Shown: in pieces, positions 23,197 through 31,642 of the stretch | How the letters are laid out: every line of letters starts with the position of its first letter | How positions within the stretch are numbered: the stretch's first letter is position 1 | DNA from: Virgisporangium aliadipatigenens | Lineage (GTDB): Bacteria > Actinomycetota > Actinomycetes > Mycobacteriales > Micromonosporaceae | Assembly (NCBI RefSeq): GCF_016863615.1 | Contig: NZ_BOPF01000010.1 | Coordinates: 248,001 to 312,000, forward strand | Length of the DNA stretch: 64,000 nucleotides | Direction: 5' to 3' | Notes under the pieces: model-generated | The model's input: only the letters and a program-made list of their open reading frames with translations | What the model was told of the DNA's origin: nothing | Databases searched by the model: none | Position numbers and translations under genes: made by a program

Positions 23197-24029
23197 CCCT
23201 TGAGTCCCGACGTGTTGATGCCCTCGACGAGCATGCGCTGGAAGGCAACGAAGAACAAGAACACCGGCAGCAGCGACAGCACCGACATCGCGAACATCGG
23301 CCCGACCGCGCTCTGCCCCGTGGAGTCGATGAAGAGCGTGAGCGCCACCGGCACGGTGTACTTGTCGAGGTCCGACAGGTACACCAGTTGGCGGAAGAAG
23401 TCGTTCCAGGTCCAGATGAAGCTGAAGATGGCCGTGGTCACCAGCGCCGGCCGGCTCAACGGCAGGATCACGTGGCGGAACACCCCGTAGGGGCTGCACC
23501 CGTCGATCTTCGCGGCCTCGTCCAGTTCCCGCGGAATGCCCCTCATGAACTGGACCATGAGGAAGACGAAGAACGCCTCGGTCGCGAGGAACTGCGGCAC
23601 GAGCAACGGCATGTAGGGGAACGGCCCGCCCACCCAGTCGAACGTCCGGAACAGGATGAACTGCGGCACGATCAGCACGTGCGACGGCAGCAGCAGCGTG
23701 CCGATCATGACGGCGAACCAGAGCCGCCGCGCCCGGAACCGCAGCCGCGCGAACGCGTACGCGGCCAGCAGGCAGGACAGCGCGTTGCCGACGACGGTCA
23801 GCAGCGACACCAGCGCGCTGTTGAAGAAGAACCGGCCCATGCTGACGTCGAAGTGCGTCCAGCCCTCGGAGTAGTTCCCCGGGGTCCACGCCTGCGGCCA
23901 GGCGGAGCTGTTGCTCAGGATCTCCGTCTGCGACTTGAACGACGTGCCGAGCATCCAGATCAGCGGATACAGCACGATCCCGAGGAGAACGAGCAGGACG
24001 GCCAGCCGCCCGGCGGACTTGACGTTCAC
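23193..24029 (-). CDS. Carbohydrate ABC transporter permease (MalG type)
   Basis: A 278-residue permease with six membrane helices. The EAA loop reads ELDEAAKIDGCSPYGVFRHVILPLSRPAL, and FSFIWTWNDFF is the usual following segment. It pairs with the upstream MalF-type permease. GTG 24029 overlaps that gene's stop (GTGA). No ATPase gene is present in the operon; a shared MsiK-type ATPase elsewhere is expected from the family's habit in actinomycetes. Confidence 0.95.
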   Translation of the reverse strand: MNVKSAGRLAVLLVLLGIVLYPLIWMLGTSFKSQTEILSNSSAWPQAWTPGNYSEGWTHFDVSMGRFFFNSALVSLLTVVGNALSCLLAAYAFARLRFRARRLWFAVMIGTLLLPSHVLIVPQFILFRTFDWVGGPFPYMPLLVPQFLATEAFFVFLMVQFMRGIPRELDEAAKIDGCSPYGVFRHVILPLSRPALVTTAIFSFIWTWNDFFRQLVYLSDLDKYTVPVALTLFIDSTGQSAVGPMFAMSVLSLLPVFLFFVAFQRMLVEGINTSGLKG

Positions 24030-25015
24030 GAGTTGTCGTCCCCGTCCGAGTAGTGGACCCAGAACCGGCCGGTGCTGAAGAGCACGACGGTGATGACACC
24101 GATGAAGACGAGGAACACCCACGCCATCGCGGAGGCGTAGCCCATCTCGTAGTCGGTGAAGCCCTTGATGTAGAGGTTCAGCGTGTACATGAGGGTCGAG
24201 TCGACCGGCCCACCGGTCCCGCCGCTCAGCACGAACGCGGACGTGAAGCCCTGGAAGCCGTTGATGGTCTCCAGCACCAGGTTGAAGAAGATGACCGGCG
24301 ACAGCATCGGCAGCGTGATGCTGAGGAACTTGCGCACCGGCCCGGCGCCGTCGACCGAGGCCGCCTCGTAGAGTTCCGTCGGGACCTGCTTGAGGCCGGC
24401 CAAGAAGATCACCATCGGCGCCCCGAACTGCCAGATGGCGAGCACCATCAGGGTTTCCAGCGCCCAGTCGGGATCGTTGGCCCACGGCTCGCCCTCGATG
24501 CCGAACAGGCCGAGGAAGCCGTTGAACGCGCCGTCGCGGTTGAAGATGTTCAGCCACACGATCGCGAGGGCCACACTGCCGCCGAGCAGTGACGGCAGGT
24601 AGAACAGTCCGCGGAAGAGCCCCACGCCGCGCCGTTCCCGATTGAGCAGAAGAGCGACGCCCAGGGCGGCCGCGAGCTTCAGCGGAACGGCGATCAGCGC
24701 GAACGTCGCGGTCACCTGCACGGCGTGCCAGTACGACGGGTCGTCGCCGAACATCCGCCGGTAGTTCGCCAGCCCGACCCATTCGATCTCGGACCAGGTG
24801 GAGAGGATGTCGTAGTCGGTGAAGCTCAGGTACAGCGACATGAGCATCGGGATCGCCGTGATGCCCATCAGCCCGAGCAGCCACGGCGAGAGGAAGATGT
24901 AGCCGGCGAGGCCCTCGCGGGTCCGGTCGGGCCGGAGCCCCCGCCGGTGGGCGGAGACTCCGGCTTTCGGCCGATCCGGTCCGGGACGCGGCCGGGTGGT
25001 GGTTGTCGACGCCAT
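24026..25015 (-). CDS. Carbohydrate ABC transporter permease (MalF type)
   Basis: A 329-residue permease with a Pro/Arg-rich cytoplasmic N-terminus (about 1-35) and six membrane helices. The EAA loop is ELYEAASVDGAGPVRKFLSITLPML. WSEIEWVGLANYRRMF is the conserved outer segment. It starts two bases after the binding-protein stop, indicating coupled translation. The substrate is predicted to be a uronate or pectin-derived oligosaccharide from the facing catabolic operon. Confidence 0.95.
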   Translation of the reverse strand: MASTTTTRPRPGPDRPKAGVSAHRRGLRPDRTREGLAGYIFLSPWLLGLMGITAIPMLMSLYLSFTDYDILSTWSEIEWVGLANYRRMFGDDPSYWHAVQVTATFALIAVPLKLAAALGVALLLNRERRGVGLFRGLFYLPSLLGGSVALAIVWLNIFNRDGAFNGFLGLFGIEGEPWANDPDWALETLMVLAIWQFGAPMVIFLAGLKQVPTELYEAASVDGAGPVRKFLSITLPMLSPVIFFNLVLETINGFQGFTSAFVLSGGTGGPVDSTLMYTLNLYIKGFTDYEMGYASAMAWVFLVFIGVITVVLFSTGRFWVHYSDGDDNS

Positions 25016-25017
25016 TA

Positions 25018-26316
25018 CTACTTGATCGCCGCCTTGGCCGCGTTGAAGAACGCCTCGGCCGCCGCCGCCGGGGTGGCCCGGCCGTACTGCGCGCTCTCCG
25101 CCGCCTTGATCAGCTCGGATCGCACGGTGCTGTGGCCCTTCGGCGGCACCTGGGGCGCCTTGCCGAACTTGGTGCCGAGGTCCGTCTCCACCTGGATGGA
25201 CAGCTTCATGTTCGGGTCGGTGACCGCCTCGGCGACGGACTTGCGGGTGTCCAGGTTCGACGGCAGGCCGCGTTCGGTGCCGAGCAGCTTGCCGGCCTCC
25301 GGGTCGTTCGCGAGGAAGTTGATGACGTCGACCGCGACGTCCTTGTGCTTACTGCCCCGGAACACCGAGAAGTACATCGACGCGCGGGCCCACTGCGCGC
25401 TGGGGTCACCGGGGTAGGCGATGACACCGAGGCTGTCCTTGGTGTTCTTCGCCAGTTCGGGCATCTGGTTGACCCACACCCAGGAGGTGAGCGCCTTGTT
25501 GGTCACCACGAGCTGCTTGGTGATGTCGGTGGCGTTGCCCTCGTGGATGATGTCGGCTGACGGGGTGACCTTGCGGTCGCGCGCGCCCTTCCACAGTTCG
25601 AACCACTTCTGCACGTCGTCCTTGGTGAAGCCGAGGTCGGTGCCCTTGTAGAGGTCCTTGCCCTGCTGGCGCAGCCACACCCAGAACGCCTTGTAGTCGG
25701 CGCTCGGGTCCTGCGTGCCGGCGACCTTCGTCGCGGTGCCGGCCTGCTCGGCCCAGCTGATGAAGGCCTCCCAGCTCATGCCGGTGGTCGGCTCGGGCAC
25801 GTTGGCCGCCTGCAGCTTGGTCCTGTTGTAGACCAGGCCCTGCGTGTTCTCACCGAACGCGAGTCCGGCGAGCTTTCCGTCCACCTCGCCGTACTTCCAC
25901 AGGCTCTCCGGGAACTTGCTGACGTCGAGCTTGCCCGACTCCCGGTACTTCGTCAGGTCGAGCGTGGCGCCCCGGGAGGCGTACTCGGTGAGGAAGTTGT
26001 CGTCGATCTGGAAGATGTCCGGCGCGTCGTTGCCGGCCGTCAGCGTCGCGAGCTTGTCGAAGTAGCCCTGGTTGGCCTGCCACGTCTTCTTGAAGGTGAC
26101 GTTCGGGTGCTTCTTCGTGTACAGGGCGAGCGCGTCCTCGGTGAGCTTGGCGCGCGCGTCGCCGCCCCACCAGAAGATGCTCAGCTCGACGGGCCCGTCG
26201 GAGTCGGAGGAGGAGTCGTCGTCACCACCACAGCCGGCCAGGGCCAGCGGTAAGGCGATGAGTGCGGCGGTCACGACACGGAGAAACCGCCTACGGGGGT
26301 GGAGAGCGGGGTGCAT
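25018..26316 (-). CDS. Sugar-binding lipoprotein of the ABC transporter
   Basis: A 432-residue family 1 solute-binding protein. The signal sequence ends with lipobox LALAGC (Cys about 29), followed by an Asp/Ser-rich linker. LSIFWWGGDARAKLTEDALALYTKKHPNV, APDIFQID and the C-terminal Ala-rich helix are typical of MalE/UgpB-type proteins. By position it probably captures (oligo)galacturonate or other uronides released by the pectate lyase encoded opposite. It starts six bases after the lacI stop. Confidence 0.93.
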   Translation of the reverse strand: MHPALHPRRRFLRVVTAALIALPLALAGCGGDDDSSSDSDGPVELSIFWWGGDARAKLTEDALALYTKKHPNVTFKKTWQANQGYFDKLATLTAGNDAPDIFQIDDNFLTEYASRGATLDLTKYRESGKLDVSKFPESLWKYGEVDGKLAGLAFGENTQGLVYNRTKLQAANVPEPTTGMSWEAFISWAEQAGTATKVAGTQDPSADYKAFWVWLRQQGKDLYKGTDLGFTKDDVQKWFELWKGARDRKVTPSADIIHEGNATDITKQLVVTNKALTSWVWVNQMPELAKNTKDSLGVIAYPGDPSAQWARASMYFSVFRGSKHKDVAVDVINFLANDPEAGKLLGTERGLPSNLDTRKSVAEAVTDPNMKLSIQVETDLGTKFGKAPQVPPKGHSTVRSELIKAAESAQYGRATPAAAAEAFFNAAKAAIK

Positions 26317-26322
26317 GGGAAT

Positions 26323-27357
26323 TCACTCCTTGAGAGACCCGACCGGGGTGGCGGACGGGGGGCGCGACGCCGCGGTACGGCGCGGTGCCGGGCCGGTTGA
26401 ATCACGAACGACCAGTTCGGTCTGGAGCGTTACCTGCGCGGTGGTGCGGCGGTCGTCGTCGGGTTGCAGCAGCATGTCGACGGCCGCCCGACCCGCGGCC
26501 GCCGTGGGAGTGGCGACCGTGGTCAGCTTGGGGCGGATCAGGCGGCTCAGCGCGATGTCGTCGATCCCGATGACGCTGAGCTGCTCGGGAACCTTGACGG
26601 CGCGGTCGTGCAGCCCTTCGAGCAGGCCGATCGCCATCAGGTCGTTGTAGGTCAGCACGCCCGTGGCCCCGCTGCGCAGCACCTGCTCGGCGGCGCCGAC
26701 GCCGGCCGTCTCGGTCGGCTGGTGCGGGCCGAGCACGGTCAGGTTGGCGCCGAGCGCGCGGGCCGTGGCGGTGGCGGCGCGGCGCAGCTCCCGGTTGGTC
26801 CACGAGCCGCGCGGGCCGGCGAGGTATGCGACGTGGCGGTGGCCGAGCCCGACGAGGTGCTCGATCGCCGCCTTGGCGCCCTGTGCCACGTCCATGACGA
26901 CCGCCGGGATGCCCTCGACGAGCCGGTTGACCACCACCAGCGGCACCTCGCGGCGCAACTGCTCGATGTGGTCGTTGCTCATCCGGGGGCTGCACAGGAG
27001 CACGCCGTCGACCTGCTTGGCGAGCGCCTGGACCAGTTCCTCCTCGACCAGGGCGTCCTCGTTGGTGTCGGCCACGAACACGTGATAGTCGCGCTGGCGG
27101 GCCTGGGACTCGGCCGCCTTGATGAGGGGCGGGAAGAACGGGTTGGCGATGTCGGCGACGATCAGGCCGAGATTGTGGGTGCGGCCGGTGATCAGTGCCC
27201 GGGCCGCCCGGTTGGGTCGGTAGCCCAGGCTCTCGGCGGTGGACAGCACGCGCGTGCGGGTCTCCGGGTTGACGAGGTGCGGCGCGGAGAACGTGCGCGA
27301 CACCGTCGACACGTGGACGCCGGACGCCCTCGCGACATCCCGGATGGTGACCGGCAC
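26323..27357 (-). CDS. LacI-family regulator of the uronate/pectin island
   Basis: A 344-residue LacI regulator. The N-terminal HTH and hinge read VTIRDVARASGVHVSTVSRTFSA ... LGYRPNRAARALITGRT, and the effector domain contains IVADIANPFFPPLI, GVLLCSPRM and SVIGIDDIALS. GTG 27357 is the first gene of the leftward transport operon. GCAAAC-type operators lie in its own promoter and in the facing catabolic promoter, so it should repress both and be released by a uronate-derived inducer. The C-terminus carries an extra Arg/Pro-rich tail. Confidence 0.95.
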   Translation of the reverse strand: MPVTIRDVARASGVHVSTVSRTFSAPHLVNPETRTRVLSTAESLGYRPNRAARALITGRTHNLGLIVADIANPFFPPLIKAAESQARQRDYHVFVADTNEDALVEEELVQALAKQVDGVLLCSPRMSNDHIEQLRREVPLVVVNRLVEGIPAVVMDVAQGAKAAIEHLVGLGHRHVAYLAGPRGSWTNRELRRAATATARALGANLTVLGPHQPTETAGVGAAEQVLRSGATGVLTYNDLMAIGLLEGLHDRAVKVPEQLSVIGIDDIALSRLIRPKLTTVATPTAAAGRAAVDMLLQPDDDRRTTAQVTLQTELVVRDSTGPAPRRTAASRPPSATPVGSLKE

Positions 27358-27408
27358 CTTTGCCCCCGCTCTGCGTGATCTTGTGACCTGGGTCTCGACA
27401 GTGGAGCC

Positions 27409-27437
27409 ATTAATGCAAACGGTTGCGGTGGTGTCAA
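27409..27437 (-). promoter_or_regulatory. Promoter of the lacI-transport operon with embedded LacI operator
   Basis: On the minus strand TTGACA (plus 27432-27437), a 17-base spacer and ATTAAT (plus 27409-27414). The spacer holds GCAACCGTTTGC (plus 27415-27426), a near-palindromic LacI-type operator between the -35 and -10, ideal for autorepression. Confidence 0.75.
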
Positions 27438-27444
27438 CGGCGCT

Positions 27445-27458
27445 GAAACCAGGTTTGC
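27445..27458. promoter_or_regulatory. Possible third LacI-like site
   Basis: GAAACCAGGTTTGC is an imperfect palindrome resembling the two better operators, with altered centre spacing. It lies between the two divergent promoters. Confidence 0.3.
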
Positions 27459-27498
27459 GCTTTCCTGCCGAGCAATCTCGGGTAAACCGGACAAGGCG

Positions 27499-27544
27499 TT
27501 GACGGGCCTTGGTCTCTCCGCGATAGTTCGCTGCAAACGTTTGC
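27499..27544 (+). promoter_or_regulatory. Promoter and LacI operator of the uronate catabolic operon
   Basis: TTGACG (27499-27504), a 17-base spacer and GATAGT (27522-27527), then the perfect palindrome GCAAACGTTTGC (27533-27544) over the expected transcription start. The GAGAGG ribosome site and ATG 27565 follow. The palindrome is the classic LacI/GalR operator core. Confidence 0.8.
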
Positions 27545-27564
27545 TTAGCCAGAGAGGTTCATGG

Positions 27565-28899
27565 ATGCGTCGGCGTTACGCGATCGTGGGGACCGGGGCA
27601 CGTGCCGAGCTGTTCGTCCGGGCCCTCGCGGTCGAGCACGCCGACACCGCCGAACTCGTCGGGATGGCCGACCCCAACCCGGCCCGGCTGGCGCTCTACC
27701 GCGCCAGGCTCGCCGAGTGGGGCGCACCCGAGGTGCCGGTGTACCCGGCGGCGGAGTTCGCCACGATGCTCGACAAGGAGCGGGTCGACGTCGCCGTGGT
27801 CACCACGGTCGACCGCTACCACGACGAGTACGTGGTGGCCGCCCTGAACGCCGGCTGCGACGCCATCACCGAGAAGCCGATGACCGTCGACGCGCCGAAG
27901 TGCCGGCGCATCCTCGACGCCGTCCGCGACACCGGCCGCCACGTGGGCGTCACGTTCAACTACCGGTACAACCCCCTGCACGAGGCGGTGCGGCGGGTGC
28001 TCGCCGACGGCGAGATCGGCCAGGTGGGCTCGGTCCACTTCGAATGGCTCCTCGACGTGCGCCACGGCGCCGACTACTTCCGCCGCTGGCACCGCGACAA
28101 GGCCAACTCCGGCGGGCTGCTGGTGCACAAGGCCAGCCACCACTTCGACCTGGTGAACTGGTGGCTCGGCGACGACCCGGTCGACGTGTACGCCGCCGGC
28201 CGGCTGTTCTTCTACGGCCCCGAGGGCGGCGCCCGGCACGGCTACGCACGCACCTACGCGCGGGCCCACGGGGCGGCCGCCGCGGTGGGCGACCCGTTCG
28301 CGCTGAGCCTGGCGGACAACCCCCGGCTGCGTGAGCTGTACCTCGACGCCGAGTCGCACGACGGCTACCACCGCGACCAGAACGTCTTCGCACCCGGCGT
28401 CAGCATCGAGGATGATCTGGCGGTGCTGGTCCGCTACACGAGCGGCGCGTCGATGACGTACCACCTCACCGCGTACGCACCCTGGGAGGGCTACCGGGTG
28501 ATGTTCAACGGAAGCAAGGGCCGGCTCGAACTGGAGGTCGTCGAGAGCGACCATGTTTCTCCCGAAGCGGCCGGTGGCGTGAAAGGTTCACCGGTGCACG
28601 GCGTCGAGGCCGCGCCGGAACGGGGGAGGGCGAGCCTGGTGGTGCGGCCGTTCTGGGCGCCGCCGCGTGCGGTCCCCGTCGACGGGTACGTCCGGCACGG
28701 GCACGGCGGTGCCGACGCGCGGATGCTCACCGACCTGCTCTCGCCACGCGGCGGCCCCGACGCGTTGGGCCGGGCCGCCACCGCCAAGGACGGCGCGCGG
28801 GCCCTGCTGGTCGGACTCGCCGCCAACGAATCCCTCTCCACCGGCCGCCCCGTGCGGGTCGCCGACCTGTTGGACCTGACCGAGGAGCCGTCCCGTTGA
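27565..28899 (+). CDS. Gfo/Idh/MocA-family oxidoreductase
   Basis: A 444-residue NAD(P)-dependent dehydrogenase. The Rossmann motif is AIVGTGARAELFV, the conserved EKP is in DAITEKPMTVD, and the C-terminal sheet domain holds NSGGLLVHKASHHFDLVNWW. Long members of this family act on cyclic sugars or sugar acids. As first gene of the uronate operon it may oxidise or reduce a uronate or unsaturated intermediate. GAGAGG lies eight bases before ATG 27565; ATG 27561 is in another frame. The stop overlaps the next start (TTGA). Confidence 0.9.
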   Translation: MRRRYAIVGTGARAELFVRALAVEHADTAELVGMADPNPARLALYRARLAEWGAPEVPVYPAAEFATMLDKERVDVAVVTTVDRYHDEYVVAALNAGCDAITEKPMTVDAPKCRRILDAVRDTGRHVGVTFNYRYNPLHEAVRRVLADGEIGQVGSVHFEWLLDVRHGADYFRRWHRDKANSGGLLVHKASHHFDLVNWWLGDDPVDVYAAGRLFFYGPEGGARHGYARTYARAHGAAAAVGDPFALSLADNPRLRELYLDAESHDGYHRDQNVFAPGVSIEDDLAVLVRYTSGASMTYHLTAYAPWEGYRVMFNGSKGRLELEVVESDHVSPEAAGGVKGSPVHGVEAAPERGRASLVVRPFWAPPRAVPVDGYVRHGHGGADARMLTDLLSPRGGPDALGRAATAKDGARALLVGLAANESLSTGRPVRVADLLDLTEEPSR

Positions 28900-30362
28900 C
28901 CGATCGTGCCGCCAACGACACACTCCGGCCCGCGAGCGGTGCCGGGCGCCCCGGAGCGGTCGCTGATCAGCTGTTCCCCGCCGAGCCCGGCGTCCGCGCC
29001 ATCGCCCGCGAGCTGTACGGCCACGCCAAGGACCTGCCGTTGATCAGCCCGCACGGGCACGTCGATCCGGCGATCCTGGCCGAGGACCTGCCGTTCCCGG
29101 ATCCGGCGCGGCTGATCGTGGTGCCCGATCACTACATCACCCGGATGCTCGCCAGCCAGGGTGTGCCGCCGGCCGACCTGGGGGTGCCGAGCCTCGACGG
29201 GACCCCGGTGGAGTCCGACGGGCGGGTCATCTGGCGGCGGCTGGCCGAGCACTGGTACCTGTTCCGCGGCACGCCGTCGCGGCTGTGGACCGAACGGGTC
29301 TTCCGCGAGGTGTTCGGGGTGGAGACGCCGTTCGGGCCGGCAACCGCGGATCTCGTGTACGACGCGATCGCCGCCCGGCTCCAGGAGCCGGAGTTCCGGC
29401 CGCGGGCGCTGTTCGGGCGCTTCAACCTGGAGGTGCTGGCCACGACCGAGGGGCCGCTGTCGGACCTGTCGCCGCACGCGAAGCTGGCCGCCGACGGGTG
29501 GGGCGGGCCGGGCGGCCGGGTCATCACGACGTTCCGCCCCGACGACCTGGTCGACGTCGAGTGGCCGGGCTGGGCCGACCGGGTGCGGCAGCTCGGCTCG
29601 CTGACCGGCCGCGACGTCTCCTCCTACGCCGGCTTCCTCGACGCGCTGCGGGTGCGCCGCGAGGCCTTCCTCGCCGCCGGGGCCACCTGCTCGGACCACG
29701 GGCACCCGACCGCGCACACCGGGTGGGTGTCCGATGTGGACGCGCTGTATCGGGCGGCCCTGGGCGGGAGCACCGAGCGGGCCGAGGAGTTCCGCGGGCA
29801 CATGCTCATGGAGTTCGCCCGGATGTCCACAGAGGACGGTCTGGTGATGCAGCTGCATCCCGGCGCCGACCGCAACCACAACAAGGCCCTGTTCGCCAGG
29901 CACGGGCGCGACGTCGGCGGCGACATCCCCACCGCCACCGACTACGTGCGTGGGCTGCGGCCGCTGCTCGACGAGTTCGGGACCGACCCCCGGTTCCGGA
30001 TCGTGCTGTACACGCTGGACGAGACGACGTTCACCCGCGAACTGGCACCGCTGGCCGGCGGCTACCCGGCCGTCTTCCTCGGTGCGCCGTGGTGGTTCCT
30101 GGACAGCCCCGAGGGGCTGCGGCGCTTCCGCGAGACGGTCACCGAGACGGCCGGCTTCTACAACACCTCCGGGTTCGTCGACGACACCCGGGCGTTCTGC
30201 TCCATCCCGGTGCGCCACGACGTCGCGCGGCGCATCGACGCCGGGTTCCTCGCCCGGCTGGTCGCCGAGGGGCGGCTGCCGCTCGACGAGGCCGCCGAGA
30301 CCATCGCCGACCTCGCGTACCACCTACCCAGGAAAGTCTTCCGCTTGGAGAAGAACTCATGA
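28896..30362 (+). CDS. uxaC: Uronate (glucuronate/galacturonate) isomerase
   Basis: A 488-residue amidohydrolase-superfamily enzyme converting D-glucuronate to D-fructuronate and D-galacturonate to D-tagaturonate. SPHGHVDP (about 51-58) is the metal site. SSYAGFLDALRVRREAF, TCSDHGHP and MQLHPGADRNHN are family blocks, and APWWFLDSPEGLRRF and SRK-like PRKVF end the protein. The start is TTG 28896, overlapping the previous stop by four bases, with GAGGAG nine bases upstream. An ATG overlap links it to the next gene. Confidence 0.95.
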   Translation: MTDRAANDTLRPASGAGRPGAVADQLFPAEPGVRAIARELYGHAKDLPLISPHGHVDPAILAEDLPFPDPARLIVVPDHYITRMLASQGVPPADLGVPSLDGTPVESDGRVIWRRLAEHWYLFRGTPSRLWTERVFREVFGVETPFGPATADLVYDAIAARLQEPEFRPRALFGRFNLEVLATTEGPLSDLSPHAKLAADGWGGPGGRVITTFRPDDLVDVEWPGWADRVRQLGSLTGRDVSSYAGFLDALRVRREAFLAAGATCSDHGHPTAHTGWVSDVDALYRAALGGSTERAEEFRGHMLMEFARMSTEDGLVMQLHPGADRNHNKALFARHGRDVGGDIPTATDYVRGLRPLLDEFGTDPRFRIVLYTLDETTFTRELAPLAGGYPAVFLGAPWWFLDSPEGLRRFRETVTETAGFYNTSGFVDDTRAFCSIPVRHDVARRIDAGFLARLVAEGRLPLDEAAETIADLAYHLPRKVFRLEKNS

Positions 30363-31642
30363 GGATCGTCGCCGTCGACGTCCACGACGTCCGGTTCCCC
30401 ACCGCCGCCGCGGGGGACGGGTCCGATGCCATCAACCGGGGTGATTACTCGGCCACGTACGTGCGGGTGCGCACCGACTCCGGCCCGACCGGTTCGGGGC
30501 TGACGTTCACCAACGGGCGCGGCAACGAGATCACCTGCGCGGCCGTGCGCGCCCTCGCCCACCACGTCGTCGGCCGTGACCTCGACGACCTGGCCGCCCA
30601 CCAGGTCGAGTTCTGGCGCAGCATCACCGCCGACCCGCAGCTGCGCTGGATCGGACCGGAGAAGGGCGTCATCGCGATGGCGGCCGGCGCGCTCGTGAAC
30701 GCCGTCTGGGACCTGCGCGCCCGGGTCGCCGGCAAGCCGATGTGGCGCTTCCTCGCCGAGCTGACCGCCGAGGAACTCGTCGCGTCGATCGACTTCCACC
30801 ACATCACCGACGCCATCACCCCCGAGGAGGCGCTGGCCCTGCTGGAGAAGCAGGCCGCCGGCTACGAGGAACGCCTGGCTCTCCTGGAGAAGGACGGCTT
30901 CCCCTCGTACACCACGAGCGTCGGCTGGCTCGGCTACCCCGACGAGAAGGTGCGGGAGCTGACCCGCACGGCCGTCGCCGAGGGCTGGCGGGCGGTGAAG
31001 ATGAAGGTGGGCGGGCCGATCGCGGACGACGTCCGCAGGGCGGAGATCATCCGTTCGGAGATCGGGCCGGACGCCCTTCTCATGATGGATGCCAACCAGG
31101 TGTGGGACGTCGACGAGGCGATCGCCAACATGGCCCGGCTGCGGCCGTTCGACCCGTACTGGATCGAGGAACCGACGCACGCGGACGACGTGCTGGGCCA
31201 CGCCCGCATCGCGCGTAACGTAGCGCCGATCCGCGTCGCCACCGGCGAGGTCGCCGCCAACCGGGTCATCTTCAAGCAGCTGCTGCAGGCCGACGCGATC
31301 GGCGTGTGCCAGGTCGACGCCTGCCGGGTCGCCGGGGTCAACGAGGTGCTGTCGATCCTGCTGCTGGCCGCGAAGTACGGCGTTCCGGTGTGCCCGCACG
31401 CCGGCGGGGTCGGGCTGTGCGAGTACGTGCAGCACCTCGCGATCTTCGACTTCCTGCGGGTCGGCGGTTCGCTCGACGGGCGGATGGTGGAGTACGTCGA
31501 CCACCTGCACGAGCACTTCACCGACCCGGTGCGCACCAGGAACGGCCGATATCTCCTGCCCACGAGACCGGGCTACAGCGTCGAGCTGAAGCCGGAGTCG
31601 ATCAAGCAGTTCAGCTTCCCGGACGGGCCGGCATGGGCCTGA
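30359..31642 (+). CDS. L-fuconate dehydratase-like enolase-superfamily enzyme
   Basis: A 427-residue sugar-acid dehydratase. Catalytic KMKVGG, metal ligands in MMDANQ, WIEEP and ATGE, and the general-acid His in VCPHAGGVGLCEYVQHLAIFDF are all present. This HAGGVGLCEYVQHL block is characteristic of L-fuconate dehydratases. In this operon it occupies the step after UxuB, where UxuA or UxaA is normally needed and neither is present, so it may dehydrate D-mannonate or D-altronate to KDG. ATG 30359 overlaps the uxaC stop (ATGA). Confidence 0.9.
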   Translation: MRIVAVDVHDVRFPTAAAGDGSDAINRGDYSATYVRVRTDSGPTGSGLTFTNGRGNEITCAAVRALAHHVVGRDLDDLAAHQVEFWRSITADPQLRWIGPEKGVIAMAAGALVNAVWDLRARVAGKPMWRFLAELTAEELVASIDFHHITDAITPEEALALLEKQAAGYEERLALLEKDGFPSYTTSVGWLGYPDEKVRELTRTAVAEGWRAVKMKVGGPIADDVRRAEIIRSEIGPDALLMMDANQVWDVDEAIANMARLRPFDPYWIEEPTHADDVLGHARIARNVAPIRVATGEVAANRVIFKQLLQADAIGVCQVDACRVAGVNEVLSILLLAAKYGVPVCPHAGGVGLCEYVQHLAIFDFLRVGGSLDGRMVEYVDHLHEHFTDPVRTRNGRYLLPTRPGYSVELKPESIKQFSFPDGPAWA

